Shown: positions 1 to 12,299, numbered from the stretch's first letter. The stretch is DNA of 64,000 bases from Kuschelorhynchus macadamiae (GCA_030620095.1 JAUTXW010005194.1:976501-1040500), one strand, 5' to 3'. Numbers and translations: made by a program. The notes: generated by a model from the sequence alone, not told the origin.

Positions 1-570
1 AAAATACTTTTAAAAAACACTTAAAGGAATATTTTTTGCGGAATTAATATCTTCACGTTTGATATATTCTTTTAATGTTTACAGCTTTTAATTTATAATA
101 ATGTTTATATGTTTATGTGTTTTATATTAGTTATTAATTAGTTCTCTTTAATATTTACAGTTTTTAATTTATTCGTAATTTATAATGTATAAACATTATA
201 CATTTTTATACTTATATATTAATTGTTAATTAATTCCCTACTGTAAACAATATTGTTGCTCGGGAATAATTGATTAAAAAAAATATCTAAAGAATACCAG
301 TTACAGGCTCAAAAAATGTATTAAATCATTTGGAAATGTTATAACTCATTTTGAAAACATCAAGACGCAAATCAGATAGATCTTTCTCAGTTCTACAGGT
401 TCGATATTGTATAAATTACAGGCAAAAATAAAGGGTATTTAAAAAGACAGTTAATTATTTTGTTTTGTGGTTAAGTTCTGTTCATTAAATAAAATGCACT
501 AAAGCTTTGTTGAATCAAATATACTATAGCTACCGGATGTTTTATGTTTATAACTTGAGATATTAATTCT
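1..570. other. AT-rich AGO2 intron sequence, nothing recognised
   Basis: This is low-complexity AT-rich sequence downstream (in gene direction) of the exon at 763-1076. No coding similarity or transposon end was seen. It contains partly repeated phrases such as TTTAATTTAT and ATAATGTTTATA in the first 230 bases. Confidence 0.4.
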
Positions 571-595
571 GCCATCAATTTTATCGATTTTACCG

Positions 596-733
<138 letters not shown>

Positions 734-762
734 GAGTCAAATATAAAAATTTGATTTCTTAC

Positions 763-1076
763 CTTCACCAAGGTCTATTATCCCGTTAGTGGGCTTTATA
801 AAAAATGATCTTCCCAGGGGAAAGCAAGTTTGGACAGGAGCCATTCTCAAAACAATATCGACGACTTGAAGAGCCTCTTGGGGAGTAGTGGGTGAATTCA
901 TGAAATCGCGAAGGGCTCCCATGTCCACCTTATTTGCAAATTTGATTTGAACTTTAAACACCTTGTCTCTTCCATCGTCATTCATTGTTATTTGCGAATC
1001 AAAAATGTCACTAACAAAATTCTCACTCAATGGATGAGCAGAGTATAAATTCTTTCGTCCATCGAATGCTGGAAAC
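763..1076 (-). CDS. AGO2: Argonaute-2, exon encoding N domain end and L1 linker region
   Basis: This 314-nt exon on the minus strand has an ATAG acceptor (1077-1078) and a GTAAGA donor (757-762). It begins by completing an Arg codon and reads FPAFDGRKNLYSAHPL. An Argonaute N-domain beta region follows (FKVQIKFANKVDMGALRDF), and then the conserved L1/DUF1785 helix (QEALQVVDIVLRMAPV) with GRSFF. It leaves one base over, so the next intron, which runs out of the left edge, is phase 1. The PAZ, MID and PIWI domains are not in this window. The donor lies only 26 bp from a (TA)n array, and the acceptor lies about 25 bp from an AAT repeat, so both splice sites sit in simple sequence. Confidence 0.93.
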
Positions 1077-1100
1077 CTATTAACCAAAAAAATGTAATAT

Positions 1101-1103
1101 AAC

Positions 1104-1133
<30 letters not shown>
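1101..1133. repeat. (AAT)n trinucleotide repeat
   Basis: About eleven tandem AAT units lie just upstream (in gene direction) of the acceptor at 1077-1078, in the position where a branch point and polypyrimidine tract would be expected. Confidence 0.9.
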
Positions 1134-1136
<3 letters not shown>

Positions 1137-1137
1137 T

Positions 1138-1345
1138 ATACTATAGACTAACTATAGACCAATAACATGCCTGTCTGTACTTTATAAATTGTTTAGTTTA
1201 ATTATAAACAGCAGTTTGACTCTGTGCCCCACGACTGGCTGATTCGAGTTCTGGAAATATATAAGGTATCTCCAGAGGTGATGAATATGCTCAAACATCT
1301 CATGAGCACATGTAAAACAAACATATTTAACATAGAATAAAAACT
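1138..1345 (+). pseudogene. LINE reverse-transcriptase fragment
   Basis: The plus strand reads NYRPITCLSVLYKLFS, the RT motif seen in many LINEs. After an apparent internal deletion it reads FDSVPHDWLIRVLEIY and MNMLKHLMSTCKT. The fragment stops where Penelope-like sequence begins near 1346. Sequence at 4800-5935, on the other side of that Penelope element, looks like the C-terminal part of the same type of LINE, so one old LINE was probably split by the insertion. The clade cannot be assigned with confidence; R2/R4-like is possible. Confidence 0.6.
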
Positions 1346-1911
1346 TTCAAGGCTGTGGTCAATTAAGAAATCATGGTTCTAGGGATTAGACCGTGTCAAA
1401 ATGGAATCACTTTCCGACGTTTCGCCTTCGATTGCACGAGGCATCTTCAGGGATCGGAACACTGAATGAGTTCGGAGAGACCCAGGCCGGCTATTTATAG
1501 TCGATCTGGGTTTACCGAAACGTGACTCGGTGTAACGATCGGTTCCCATGTATGATGTAGACTGAAGCCCGTATCTCTATTAAAATTGTTAGGATGCTTA
1601 TAAATTTCAATAGATTCTCTAATTTTGCGTTTATAGAGTCCCGAAACCGATGCAAGAACTTTGGTTTCTTTTACATTTATGACATACCCAGTAGAATGTT
1701 GGTGTTCAGATACAGCAGATTGTACAACTTGTTTCTTTCTGATATATCGTTCATGTTTCCTAAGCCTAGTCGATATGGATCGTCCAGTTTCTCCAATATA
1801 GACATCACCACAGGAACGAGGAATTGCATGTACTCCTTCTGTTTAAAAAAGGAATAATGTCCTTTGGCGATCTCAAATATTGTCCAATTTTCTTGTGCGT
1901 GTTGAAGATTG
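1346..1911 (-). mobile_element. Penelope-like element, 3' part (GIY-YIG endonuclease region)
   Basis: On the minus strand the frame from about 1860 down to 1560 reads VHAIPRSCGDVYIGETGRSI and continues through a typical Penelope endonuclease domain. VYIGETGRS matches the GIY-YIG core. The terminal segment (about 1370-1470) carries phrases that recur almost exactly near 19913-20010, so it is a repeat-family end. The PLE is interrupted at 1912 by a mariner-like element and resumes at 4092 with its RT. There is no intact ORF. Penelope elements are retroelements with a telomerase-like RT plus a GIY-YIG nuclease. Confidence 0.85.
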
Positions 1912-1913
1912 TA

Positions 1914-4089
1914 CAGGGTGTTCCAGCGAGGACTGAACAGGGACCTATTTTCGACCTTCCTTGTATTTTGGAAAAATTCAAAATAGCCAATCGATGTATT
2001 TTTTCTTGTAGAATCCAAAAATATCATCTAAAAAATATTTGAACCAGAAACAAAAGAGTTACGCTATGCATCAGGTGTTTTTTAAATAGAATGTATCGTT
2101 TTTTATACGATTTTTGGAAAGAGTGATTTTTTTTATGTCCGTTCTGATTAAAAGATTTGATTTTGCGATAGCTGTTTATATTACATTTTAATGTTTTACA
2201 AACTAAAATTTTAGCTTCACCTGTTTAAAATATACGATAGGTTGGTATAGGTGATCAAGGTAAAATGACGTTTGAATGCTTTGTCAATAAAAATTGACAT
2301 TATTTTAATTATTGTCGAAGTCTTCACCTAAAAAATGTATATTTGACTCTGATCGAAATGAAATACTCTTTGGACGAGAGACTACAGATTGTTATGATAT
2401 TTTACAAGTGCCAAGAAAATGCAAGAGAAGCAAAAAGATTTATTGCAAATTTTCATAGAAATATATCCATCAATACAATTCTAAGGATAAAAAAACCTAT
2501 TTGAGGAAAATAAAACTTTACATGATAGAAAAAGAAATATACACAGAAGAAGAAATCGAGACCAGGCCATTATAAATTATTTTCAAGTTAATCCAACCAA
2601 ATCTATTTCGGATGCAGTTCGGGAAGTTCAGTACGGTGGCGGTGTAAGGCGCAGAAGAGTTACCCGAGGGACTGTTCACAGGACTCTGAAAATTCATAAA
2701 TTTAGGCCTTTTCGTATCCTTCCACTTCAGCAACTAACACCGGCACAAAAAGAACTTCGCTTCCAATTTGTTTCTCAAATGGTAATTCGGCAAGAAAACG
2801 AAGACCCTGATTTATTCAAAAATATTGTGTGGACCGACGAAGCTACTTTCACAACATCGGGAGTATTCAACAGACATAATAGTCACCACTGGGCCCTTGA
2901 AAATCCAAAAAAGTTCCAGATTATTAAATTTCAAGGGAGGAATTCTATTCATGTTTGGTGTGGGATAAAAAACAATAAAATTTTGGGACCAATATTTTTT
3001 AACGGGACTTTAAATGGGCACAGATATTATGAGTTTTTAAAAAACGAAATTGAAAATTTTTTGGAAGAATATCAGAATTTAATTTGGCAACATGATGGGG
3101 CGCCTCCTCATGCCGTGCATGATGTGGTTCAATTTTTAAATCGGCGCCATAACGAATGGATAGGGCGAAATGGAACATATGCTTGGCCGCCCAATAGCCC
3201 CGACCTCTCAGTTTTGGATACATTTCTTTGGGGCCATTTGAAGAACGTCGTATACAGACAACGAAACCAAAATATTCAAGAGATCATGGGAAAAATTGTC
3301 GATGAAATAAACCGCCTTAACCAGGAAAATCATATTGTAACAGCAAGTTTAGAAAGGCTACAAAGGGGTTATCGATGTTGTTTCGAGAAAAACGGCGGTC
3401 ACATTGAAAACTTATGTTATTAGTAGTTTTATTTTATTATTTAATAATTATTTTTTATTGAATTTCTTTTTCTATCATGTAAAGTTTTATTTTCCACAAA
3501 TAGGTTTTTTATCCTTAGAATTGTATTGATGGATATATTTCTATGAAAATTTGCAATAACTCTTTTTCTTGCTTCTCTTGCATTTTCTTGGCACTTGTAA
3601 AATAGCATAACAATCTGTAGTCTCTCGTCCAAAGAGTATTTCATTTCGATCAGAGTCAAATATATATTTTTTAGGTGAAGACTTCGACAATAATTAAAAT
3701 AATGTCAATTTTTATTGACAAAGCATTCAAACGTCATTTTACCTTGATCACCTATACCAACTTATCGTATATTTTAAACAGGTGAAGCTAAAATTTTAGT
3801 TTGTAAAACATTAAAATGTAATATAAACAGATATCGCAAAATCAAATCTTTTAATCAGAACGGACATAAAAAAAATCACTCTTTCCAAAAATCGTATAAA
3901 AAAACGATACATTCCATTTAAAAAACACCTGATGCATAGCGTAACTCTTTTGTTTCTGGTTCAAATATTTTTTCGATGACATTTTTGGATTCTACAAGAA
4001 AAAATACATCAATTGGCTATTTTGAATTTTTCCAAAATACAAGGAAGGTCGAAAATAGGTCCCTGTTCAGTCCTCGCTGGAACACCCTG
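1914..4089 (+). mobile_element. Mariner-like element MLE-1 with roughly 600-bp terminal inverted repeats
   Basis: The left end reads CAGGGTGTTCCAGCGAGG and the right end is its inverted match. A TA flanks each side (1912-1913 and 4090-4091), the target duplication of the Tc1/mariner group. The inverted arms extend to about 2510 on the left and to about 3450 on the right, far longer than classic mariner ends of about 30 bp. The arms include the first ~60 codons of the transposase, so the right arm carries an antisense second copy of that N terminus. It is inserted in a Penelope-like element. Confidence 0.9.
2358..3423 (+). pseudogene. MLE-1 transposase, frameshifted
   Basis: The N-terminal helix-turn-helix part (MKYSLDERLQIVMIFYKCQE) starts at 2358. 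The frame is lost in a run of A near 2490, where the left arm has one more A than the matching right arm. It is regained before the DDE domain, whose intact frame covers 2779-3423. The catalytic triad is visible: WTDEATF, HDGAPPH and SPDLSVLD. About 40 residues separate the second and third Asp, a wide-spaced mariner-type domain, followed by TFLWGHLKNVVY. The C terminus (GGHIENLCY) is conserved with the other elements here. Confidence 0.85.
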
Positions 4090-4091
4090 TA

Positions 4092-4799
4092 CCTATGTTG
4101 GACGGGCGAAGTAACCTTGCAATCTTGTCTGTGGTTCCGTGTATAAATGGAAGAACTACATTTCCTATCGGTAATTCCTTATTAGTATCATTTCGTGGAG
4201 TAGGATTATTATATTTTCTAATTGATCGTCTCATATCATCAGTGCAATATCCATTCCCTCTTCAAGCTTGAGTCAGTTTCTCTGTTTCCGATTGTAAAGA
4301 ATTTTGGTCACAAATCGCGAGGGCTCTGTAAACCAACGAATTAATGACTGATTGCTTTTGTGCTGGATGATGATGGGAATTTGCATTTAAGTACCTGTTC
4401 GTATGCGTTGGTTTTCTATATACAGAGTGTCGTAAGGAACCATCCCCTTTCCTTTGTACAAGAACATCTAGAAAGGGAATCGTGCCTTCTGATTCAATTT
4501 CCATTGTAAATTTCTGAACCATGATTTTGGTTTTAGCGGAGACGACTCTAAGGCTTCCTCCTCAAAAGCTTCCATGAAGATATTGGCTACCACCGGTGAC
4601 AGTGGAGATCCCATGGCTGCTCCTGAGGATTGCTTATAGAAAGTTCCTTGGAAGACAAAATACGTTGATGGAAGACATGCTTCAATTAGATCTAAAAGTG
4701 AGTTGTCAATACTATTATGGTGAAATAAGTCTGATATTATGGAAATTGAATCATTTATAGCCAAATTCGTATACAGCGATTCTACATCGAAACTGTCAG
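4092..4799 (-). pseudogene. Penelope-like element, RT part (continuation of 1346-1911)
   Basis: The minus strand encodes broken Penelope RT. Segments include LIEACLPSTYFVFQGTFYKQ, SSGAAMGSPLSPVVANIFME, and after a gap TIPFLDVLVQRKGDGSLRHS with YRKPTHTNRYLN. The stretch that should carry the YVDD active-site loop is missing between about 4525 and 4545, where a deletion joins PLKPKSWF to QKFTMEI. The element is therefore dead. It continues directly from the sequence left of MLE-1. Confidence 0.85.
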
Positions 4800-5940
4800 G
4801 TAAAAATCAGGTTGTGGCCATCAAAAGCTGGGCGCTTCCTGTACTGACTTACACCTTTGCCATTCTCAGATGGCCTGACGCAGTGAACAATAACTAAATT
4901 TCGTTCCCTGCATACAAATTCATCAGTGAAGCGACCGACGATCAGACCGCGAACACATGGAGGGCTAAACAACATCTAGAGTCTATGTAGAACCCAGGAG
5001 CAAAATATCAATCACGCAGCTAGCAGCACAGCAAGATCATAACTTCAACCCTCTAAAACGGCAACATAAAAAGATGGAACTTGATGTCAGAACGAGAGAA
5101 CAAGAACACGCATTTAGGCTAGAGCAAGCATTGCACGGAAGGGGTATCTTCCTGCAATGCTGAAAACATCGACTCGAAAGGGTCACTAGAGTGGCTTCGG
5201 TCTGGTCAAGATAGAGACATTAGGATCAGAAACTACGAGAAACACTGTCTCAAGATGGACGTGGATGACAAATGCAGAAAATGCGACAAGCCTGGAGAAA
5301 CCATTGAGCACATCATCAGTGACTGTCAAGCACTCGCTGATAGTACCTGGGTTGTCATAATCAAGTGACAGAGATAATACATCAGCAGCTCCTTAATACA
5401 AGTATCAACCGTCACCAGTATTGAGGTCTGACAGAGCGGTGCTTTACTGGGATCGGCCGATAACAACTGATAGAACCGTCTATTACAATAGACCAGACAT
5501 TGTTCTGATAAACAAGAAACACAGGACCGGAACAATTATCGATATCTCAGTTCCATTAACCAATAACATCGAAAAAGCAGAGGTTGAGAAAGTTAGAAAA
5601 CCTATCTACAGAAATCAGGAATATCTGGAAACTAGACAAGTTGGTTACAATACCACTTGTCATCTCGGCTGTAGGGATAGTCTCCTGGAACTTTATTAAG
5701 AATTTAGAGACCATTGCACTAAGTAAAAATATTGCCGCATACCGACAAAAAGCAGCATTAGTGCAAACCTGCCATACTGTTCGTATATTTCTGAACTGGG
5801 AGGAACTGAATTGTTTTTTCACTAGTTCACCAAACCTGACAAATTATCTTGTCGGAGATTGCAACTTGCATAATAACACTAATAATAATAAATTTTACTA
5901 TTCAGAAATGATACATGCCGTTCAATACAACAAATAAATT
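4800..5940 (+). pseudogene. LINE C-terminal fragment
   Basis: The plus strand holds decayed C-terminal parts of a LINE protein. They include VVAIKSWALPVLTYTF near 4810, then CRKCDKPGETIEHIISDC (a zinc-knuckle-like CxxC...H...C segment) near 5275-5330. Further on are VLYWDRPITTDRTVYYN and DIVLINKKHRTGTIIDISVP around 5440-5560, then IPLVISAVGIVSWNFIKNLE near 5660. These segments, in this order, form a C-terminal tail common in insect non-LTR elements, known here from memory of the family rather than from a search. Several frameshifts and stops are present. The 3' end is near the TAATAATAATAAA tract at 5880. Confidence 0.65.
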
Positions 5941-6199
5941 ATTACACAATCAATCAATGACGTATGTATGAATCATTAGGAGATACCATTGATAAGCGAA
6001 GTTTAGCTATGATGCAGAAGGTTCAGCTATTCCTACACTCTACTTAGCTATTGTAGAAAAAAAATTTAATAGATATTTACGATACAAGTGCGATAAAAGC
6101 GAACCACACAAGTATGTTCATAACGATCTATCGCACGTGTATGGTACAAAATTGTATCTACGATCGTTTAAAATCTTATCCGAGTTATAATATAATTTA

Positions 6200-8085
6200 C
6201 ATTTTGGTGAAAGGATTACTTGTCAAATATTTAAAAAAGTTATCTCGGTTACTTGTACCACCGAACATTAACAAGACAAGAATTCCCAATAACTATGTTA
6301 AGTCCCCTGTGTTAAACTCCGATATAATAGGCATTCACACAATATCCTCTCAAGATATAATACTAGCTAGCAAAAAACTCAAAGACAAATCAACAGCCGG
6401 TGTTGACGAAATACCCAGTTTTATAGTAAAAGATTGCGCGGGAGTATTTTCTGTCTCACTTCTACACGTTTTTAACTTAATACTTGATAAGGGCATTTTT
6501 CCGGATACTTGGAAAACAGAAAAAGTCGTACCTATTTTTAAGAAGGGTGATAAAACATTGATACAAAATTTTAGACCCATCTCGATACTCTGTAACTTTT
6601 CTAAACTATTTGAAATTATTCTGTATGATCAGTTATATTCAAGGGTTCGAAAGCTTCTCTCTCCCCATCAACATGGCTTTCTAGATTTACGTTCTTGCAC
6701 GACCAACCTGGCATCCTTGTCCCAGACTGCCTGCGAGTCACTGGATTCCAGGGGACAATTAGACGTTGTTTACACAGACTTTCAGAAAGCTTTTGATCAA
6801 ATCGATCTCTACTTCCTGATCCATAAACTGGAGAACTTTGGTATGTCACAACAACTCTTAATAATGTTCAAATCATATCTATTAGGACGCTCCCAGTTTG
6901 TCGAATATGAGCACTTCAGATCACCATCATATAAAGTCTCTTCTGGTGTACCACAGGGGTCCAATTTGGGGCCCCTGCTTTTTCTCATTTTTATTAATGA
7001 TCTCCTTAATATAACTGAATGTCATACACTGGCATATGCAGACGACTTAAAGCTGTTTACTTAAATTCAGGCTCTATCACATTGTGACCACCTACAAAAA
7101 AATCTATCATTGGTATATGAATGGTGTCTTAGCAATAAACTTGTATTAAATTTATCAAAATGTTATGTAATGACCTTCAGTCGCAGAAATAACCCATTGA
7201 TGTATAATTATGCTCTAGATGGTACGGTGCTTGGCAGACCGGATAGTAGTATTCGAGATCTTGGCATTGAATTTGACCCTAAACTTACCTTCATTCCCCA
7301 TATAAATTATCTAATTACAACTTCCTTCAAAACACTAGGATTTCTTATGCGGAACTGTAAAAATTTTACTAAGATACAAACAATGATATTATTATATTGC
7401 TCTTTCATAAGATCAAAGCTGGAGTATGCCGCAGTGGTTTGGAATCCTATTTATAATTGCCATGTTCAGGCTTTACAAGCCTGGCAGCGACGTTTTCTAA
7501 AGTATTTAGCTTTTAGGGCAGATGGTGCTTACCCTCCAAGAGGTTGTGATCACGGTCAGCTTTTGCAGAGATTTAATATATCATCCTTAGCAACAAGAAG
7601 AAAAATTCAAAGCTTAAAACTAATATATGGTCTCACTCATAATAAAGTTGACTGTCCATTTCTTCTTGGGGAGTTGTATTTTCGCGTTCCCCGCCTCGAA
7701 ACACGGCATACTTCGGTGTTCTATCTCAGCACAGCCAGATCAAATATTTTTAGGCGGAGTCCGGTATACTTTATGTGTTCAGTCCTCAACTCGATTCAAC
7801 ATCGATTCCTTTTTAAATCTGGAGTGATCCAAACACTCATTAAGTTGCTTTTGTTAATAAATGTAATTTACTTACTTAATTTTCTATTTTTTATTAAATG
7901 TTAGATCAACAAACTTAGGTACTGTAATACATATTTACATTTAGATTTAAGTATTGTTGTATCTCAAAAAACAGTTGTTTTCTATTTTTTTTTCTTGTGT
8001 TTTTCACTTAATTTTGTTATTGAATTTCCTGTAAGTGGGTTTTTTACCTGTTGGAAATAAAGGCTATTTATTTATTTATTTAATA
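6200..8085 (+). mobile_element. 5'-truncated jockey-type LINE
   Basis: The RT is encoded from about 6300 to 7064. It includes KSTAGVDEIPSFIVKDCAG, WKTEKVVPIFKKGDK, FRPISILCNFSKLFE and HQHGFLDLRSCTTNL. It continues with VYTDFQKAFDQID, SGVPQGSNLGPLLF and the active site AYADDLKLFT. The frame continues from 7110 to 7904 through the thumb and the C-terminal region (LVLNLSKCYVMTF, RDLGIEFDPKLTF, IRSKLEYAAVVWNP). A single in-frame TAA at 7062-7064 splits the ORF immediately after the active site. The element ends in a short TTTA repeat (about 8058-8083), typical of target-primed insertion. The endonuclease is missing, so it is dead on arrival. Confidence 0.9.
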
Positions 8086-8727
8086 AGGAGGAGCACTCGA
8101 AGCTCCTCCTCTTGATATGCCTATCTCACTCGAATATTGGATACTATGCTTGTCCGTTGTATAATAGAGTATTGAAATATACCACCAATTGTCTTTATAT
8201 TTGCCGGCGCGCGGCGTGAAACTATTTTTTTATTTTTTTTAAATTAAAATAAGCATTTACCAATTTACTTAGTGTTTTGTGTTTGGTAAATGGTTGGAAA
8301 ATTACGATTAACTCCGTTCTATTTTTATGGGAAGCTTTAAAACGCAAAAATTATTAATTTCTTTTAATAAGAAACCTTAAATCAGTATTGCCTAGAATTT
8401 TTTTTCGGAAATTCGAGAAATCCAACCCCAATACAATTTTGTAAGGCATAGCGAAGAGTAGCCCAATTTAGTTCAGTATAATAGTCATTACTATCTTTTA
8501 AAAAAAATTTGTTTTCATCATATTGGATTCCTATCAATATTTTGATTTATTGGGCAAAATTAAAAATTAATTCTGTAAGTACTTTTTACATTGACAAACA
8601 CCGGCAGTTTATACCGAGATTTATAACTATATCACATTTAATTTTTCCATAAAATTTAATGTCAATTGAATTTTAACAAAATTATTGGCCGCCATTTTGT
8701 TGCACCACAACTTTACCAGTTTATCTG
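8086..8727. other. Unassigned AT-rich intron
   Basis: There is no coding similarity. A small hairpin (AGGAGGAGC...GCTCCTCCT) lies at about 8087-8113, right at the 3' end of the LINE. The phrase GCCGCCATTTTG near 8690-8700 recurs several times at 11180-11700, so MLE-2 was probably inserted into a diverged tandem repeat. Confidence 0.4.
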
Positions 8728-8729
8728 TA

Positions 8730-11114
8730 CAGGGTGTCCTGATTTGGTTGCAAAAGCAGGGTATCTCGCTTATTTTTAAAGATAGAACCTTGCGGTTTTC
8801 ACGAACCTGAGCTAATTTTTTGTGAAAAATAGCCTTCTTCGTTTATGAGATACAGGGCGAAATAGGAAATTTTGCATTTTGGGACCCCCTCGTATCTCGG
8901 TTATCCTTTAACTTAACGCAAAGGGAAAAATTGCTGCTTACGCCGTTTTTTACGCTGGATCCAGTGGCGTAGTCATATTTTTCATTTGAGTTCTTATCTT
9001 TTAGATATGACCCAAAGTTGTGTTTTTTTTAATGGGACACCCTGTATATTTGTCCAGAAATTGATTTGTCCTTTTAAAAGTTTCTCAAAAATATATAATA
9101 GTATGGGTCTATTTTAATAAACAACAACAAAAATCCTAATTTTTATAATTATCATCCCAAATTTTGCAGTAGGCCATGCAAAACGATGCCTTTTTCTTTT
9201 GTTTTCTTGGAAACAAATGACATTTCCCAATTTTGTACGCGTATATAAAATATAGCGCTAGTTTTTTGTATTTATTTATTGTGTAAAAATACATTTGTAT
9301 TATTATGGAAGAAAACCAAACTTTCGAACATTATGAAAAGTACGATATGTTAGCTTGTTTTATATTAAGTAATGAAAATGTTGAAGCGGCTTCTGAGATG
9401 TATTTTAACCGATAAATAGTTAAATTTTAGTTATGTTGAAATATTATTGCTTAATTTTTATTTAGATATGCAGAAAGGAGGCAACCTAATATATCCACTT
9501 TTTATCGGATAAAAAAGAATTTACTTAATCACCGATCATTTATCAAACCTCGTACAAAAACATATAATAAAGAAAATCGGGAGGCTGAGGAAATTACCGT
9601 TTTGGCTAATGCAGAAGCTTACCCTACAAACTCTTGTAGGGCCAGTGAAAAGAGCATAGAGATTCCAAAAACTAGAGTTTAAGAAATTCTAAAAAAGCAC
9701 AAATACCACCCATACAAATTTAGGCTCGTGCAGCACTTACAGCCAGGGGATGCAGAGCGTCGGATAGTCTTCTGCAAATGGTTTCGAGAAAGATGCGATA
9801 TGGTTAGAGATTTTGAAAGGAAGGTTATATGGTCAGCCGAAGCACATTTCAGTAATTCTGGTATACTCAATAGGCACAATAGTAGATTCTGGTCCCAGGA
9901 AAATCAACACCAAATATTTCCCAGAAGACAGCAGGGCAGGTTTGGTCTAAATGTGTCCTGCTTCATATTAGGAACACATATAAAATTTTATATATTTGAG
10001 GGAAATCTAACAGCCAATCGCTATATAGAAATTTTAGAGGCAGCTATACCTCAATTACTTGACGATGTTCCAGCGCAAATTAACGAAATTTATTTTCAAC
10101 AGGACGGTGCTCCTGCACACAATTCTGGAATGACGAGATTATTTCTGGACAATAATTTTACCAATCAATGGATCGGAACAAATGGACCTATAAGATGGTC
10201 CCCTAGGTCCCCAGATTTGTCGATTGTAGATTTCTTTCTATGGGGATATCTGGAAAATAGAAAATTACAAAGACCACTATGATAATATCCAAGATTTAGG
10301 AAATGCAATAAGAGAAAATTTTCGCTATTTACAAAATCATCCCGTTATTTTGCTTAATTCCCTAAAACGAATACGAAAATTGTGCGAGGCATGCATAGAA
10401 CAAAATGGAAATCAGTTTGAACAGTTCTTTTGATTTCCTTGGTTACTGTAGTTCTTATACGACAGTTGATTTTTGCTGAAAGGCTCGTTACATAATAATT
10501 TATTACTGTTTTGTTCTTGTGTTACATAAATCTAGGTAGGTGGTACTTTTTTGGTGCGAAATTATCAATACATATTTTGATAAATAAATTTAATTACATA
10601 TTTATTTTGATCTATTGTTAGGATGTAGATATTGTTAACGACTTTAAATAAAAGGCAGCATTGTTTTGCATGGCCTTTGCATGTTGTTGTTTATTAAAAT
10701 AGACCCACACTATTGTATATTTTTGAGAAGCTTTTAAAAGGACAAATCAATTTCTGAACAAATATACAGGGTGTCCCATTTAAAAAAACACAACTTTGGG
10801 TCATATCTAAAAAATAACAACTCAAATGAAAAATATGACTACGCCACTGGATCCAGCGTAAAAAACTGCATAAGCAGCAATTTTTCCCTTTGCATTAAGT
10901 TAAAGGATAACCGAGATATGAGGGGGTGCCAAAATGCAAAATTTTCTATTTCTCCCTGTATCTCATAAACCAAGAAGGCTATGAAAATTTTGTTTACGGC
11001 TTCATGAGTTTCACAAAAAATTAGCTCAGGTTCGTGAAAACCGCAAGGTTCTATCTTTAAAAAAAAGCGAGATACCCTGCTTTTGCAACCAAATCCGGAC
11101 ATCCGGACACCCTG
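8730..11114 (+). mobile_element. Mariner-like element MLE-2 with roughly 450-bp inverted arms
   Basis: The ends are CAGGGTGTCCTGATTTGG on the left and its inverted match on the right. TA flanks both sides (8728-8729 and 11115-11116). The arms run to about 9200 and from about 10655. Each arm is itself bounded on its inner side by a second copy of the terminal motif (CACCCTGTATA at about 9049, ATACAGGGTGTCCC at about 10766), so the arm looks like a small element in its own right. Confidence 0.9.
9305..10433 (+). pseudogene. MLE-2 transposase, degenerate, first catalytic Asp lost
   Basis: The frame starts with MEENQTFEHYEKYDMLACF at 9305. A likely intron or small insertion (about 9410-9466, ending TTTTATTTAG) separates it from YAERRQPNISTFYRIKK. 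The longest open frame is 9728-10282. The first catalytic motif reads WSAEAHFSNSG where relatives have TDEAHF, so the Asp is Ala. The second (QQDGAPAH) and third (SPDLSIVDFFLWG) motifs are intact. A stop near 9680 and a frameshift at about 10265 also break it. The C terminus matches the family (CIEQNGNQFEQFF). Confidence 0.8.
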
Positions 11115-11119
11115 TACAT

Positions 11120-11770
11120 CACATTTATTGCTTGAACAAAATTTGAAATTAATCTAATATGTAGTTTTTTCAGGCCGATTTTTTAAATATTTTATTAGCC
11201 CATCATTTTGTTTTGCTATCGTTTATTCATACCAAAATGTTACCAGTTTATTCGTAACACTTGATTTTTGTGCAAAATTTTAGGAAACTGGATAATTAGT
11301 TTTTTAGTAATAATTTTTGTAACGTTTCACTAGTCCGCCATCTTGTTCCGCCATATTGGATTTTTACCAAAATATTACCATTATATGACTCTTATTTTTT
11401 GCCTAAAATGGAAGTTAATCTGATGAGTAGCTTTTAAGCTATGTCGCGAACTGACAGACCGACAGACAAATTGACAGACGGACCGACGGAATTGATGAGG
11501 CATATTTTTTGATATCTAGGGATACTAAGACCTGAGAAGGTGATTTTTTTCACGATTACAAATATTTTATTTGGACGCTGTTTTGTTCCACCTCTTGAAT
11601 TAGTACAACAGGTTTACTAGTTTATCTCTATACCACAATTAGTTTTTTAAGCTGAATTTTTAAATAATTTATTAAGCCGTCATTTTGTTCCGCCATCTTG
11701 GATTAAAATTTTCAACAATTAATTTTCTTTTTTACTTATTTTTTACAAACAGTACTTTGTATAATTATAT
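11120..11770. repeat. Diverged tandem repeat with CCGCCAT phrases and a GACAGACC cluster
   Basis: Loose copies of a unit containing CCGCCATTTTGTTCCGCCAT, TTACCAGTTTAT and ACTGG phrases recur at about 11195, 11330, 11570 and 11680, and once left of MLE-2 at 8690. At 11449-11493 there is a short cluster of GACAGACCGACAGACAAATT-type units. No coding content was seen. The family is unknown. Confidence 0.5.
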
Positions 11771-12290
11771 TAAGATCTATTAATTAAACAACTTGACGTT
11801 TTCTCCGTTTTTCTTTTAATACATATAAAGCAAAATAGATTACAATAAAAATTATGGCTAGACATTTTTAAACTCGTTTTTAAATCACCGCGGTAAGTGA
11901 ACGAATATTCTTTTTAATCGCTAGCGGTTTGCATCAACCTCGGAAAAGAGTGGGCACCTGCACAGCTGTATGTATTTGTCGGATTCGTCGGCGCGTCTTT
12001 GTAAGCACAACATAAAAATTCCGACGGACTGTGCCCCTTCTTGTCTTGTTAATGTTCGATGCCTGTACTTACTATACCATAGCAACCAAGTAACTAAGTT
12101 TTTTCCAGTCTTCTACCCGAAAAATCAAATATATATAAAAATTATCTCCAGTGAAGCATTGTTAGCCTGTTTTAACGATCAATCCAAAATTCAAAAACCA
12201 TCCTTCTCTTAGCGCATACTATTTAATGTTGCAGAGTGTGATGTCTAATAGATAAAAAATATGAATATTAATAAATACTGGCATTTATTT
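11771..12290. other. Unassigned intron sequence
   Basis: An 80-codon frame (11970-12212) starts with MYLSDSSARLCKH but shows no family signature. Low-complexity TTT/AAT sequence surrounds it. I see no supported gene here. Confidence 0.35.
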
Positions 12291-12299
12291 GCGTTTTTT

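Noticed and set aside
11970..12212. 80-codon frame with MYLSDSSARL start
   Set aside because: It shows no family signature or splice context and its length is unremarkable in this sequence.
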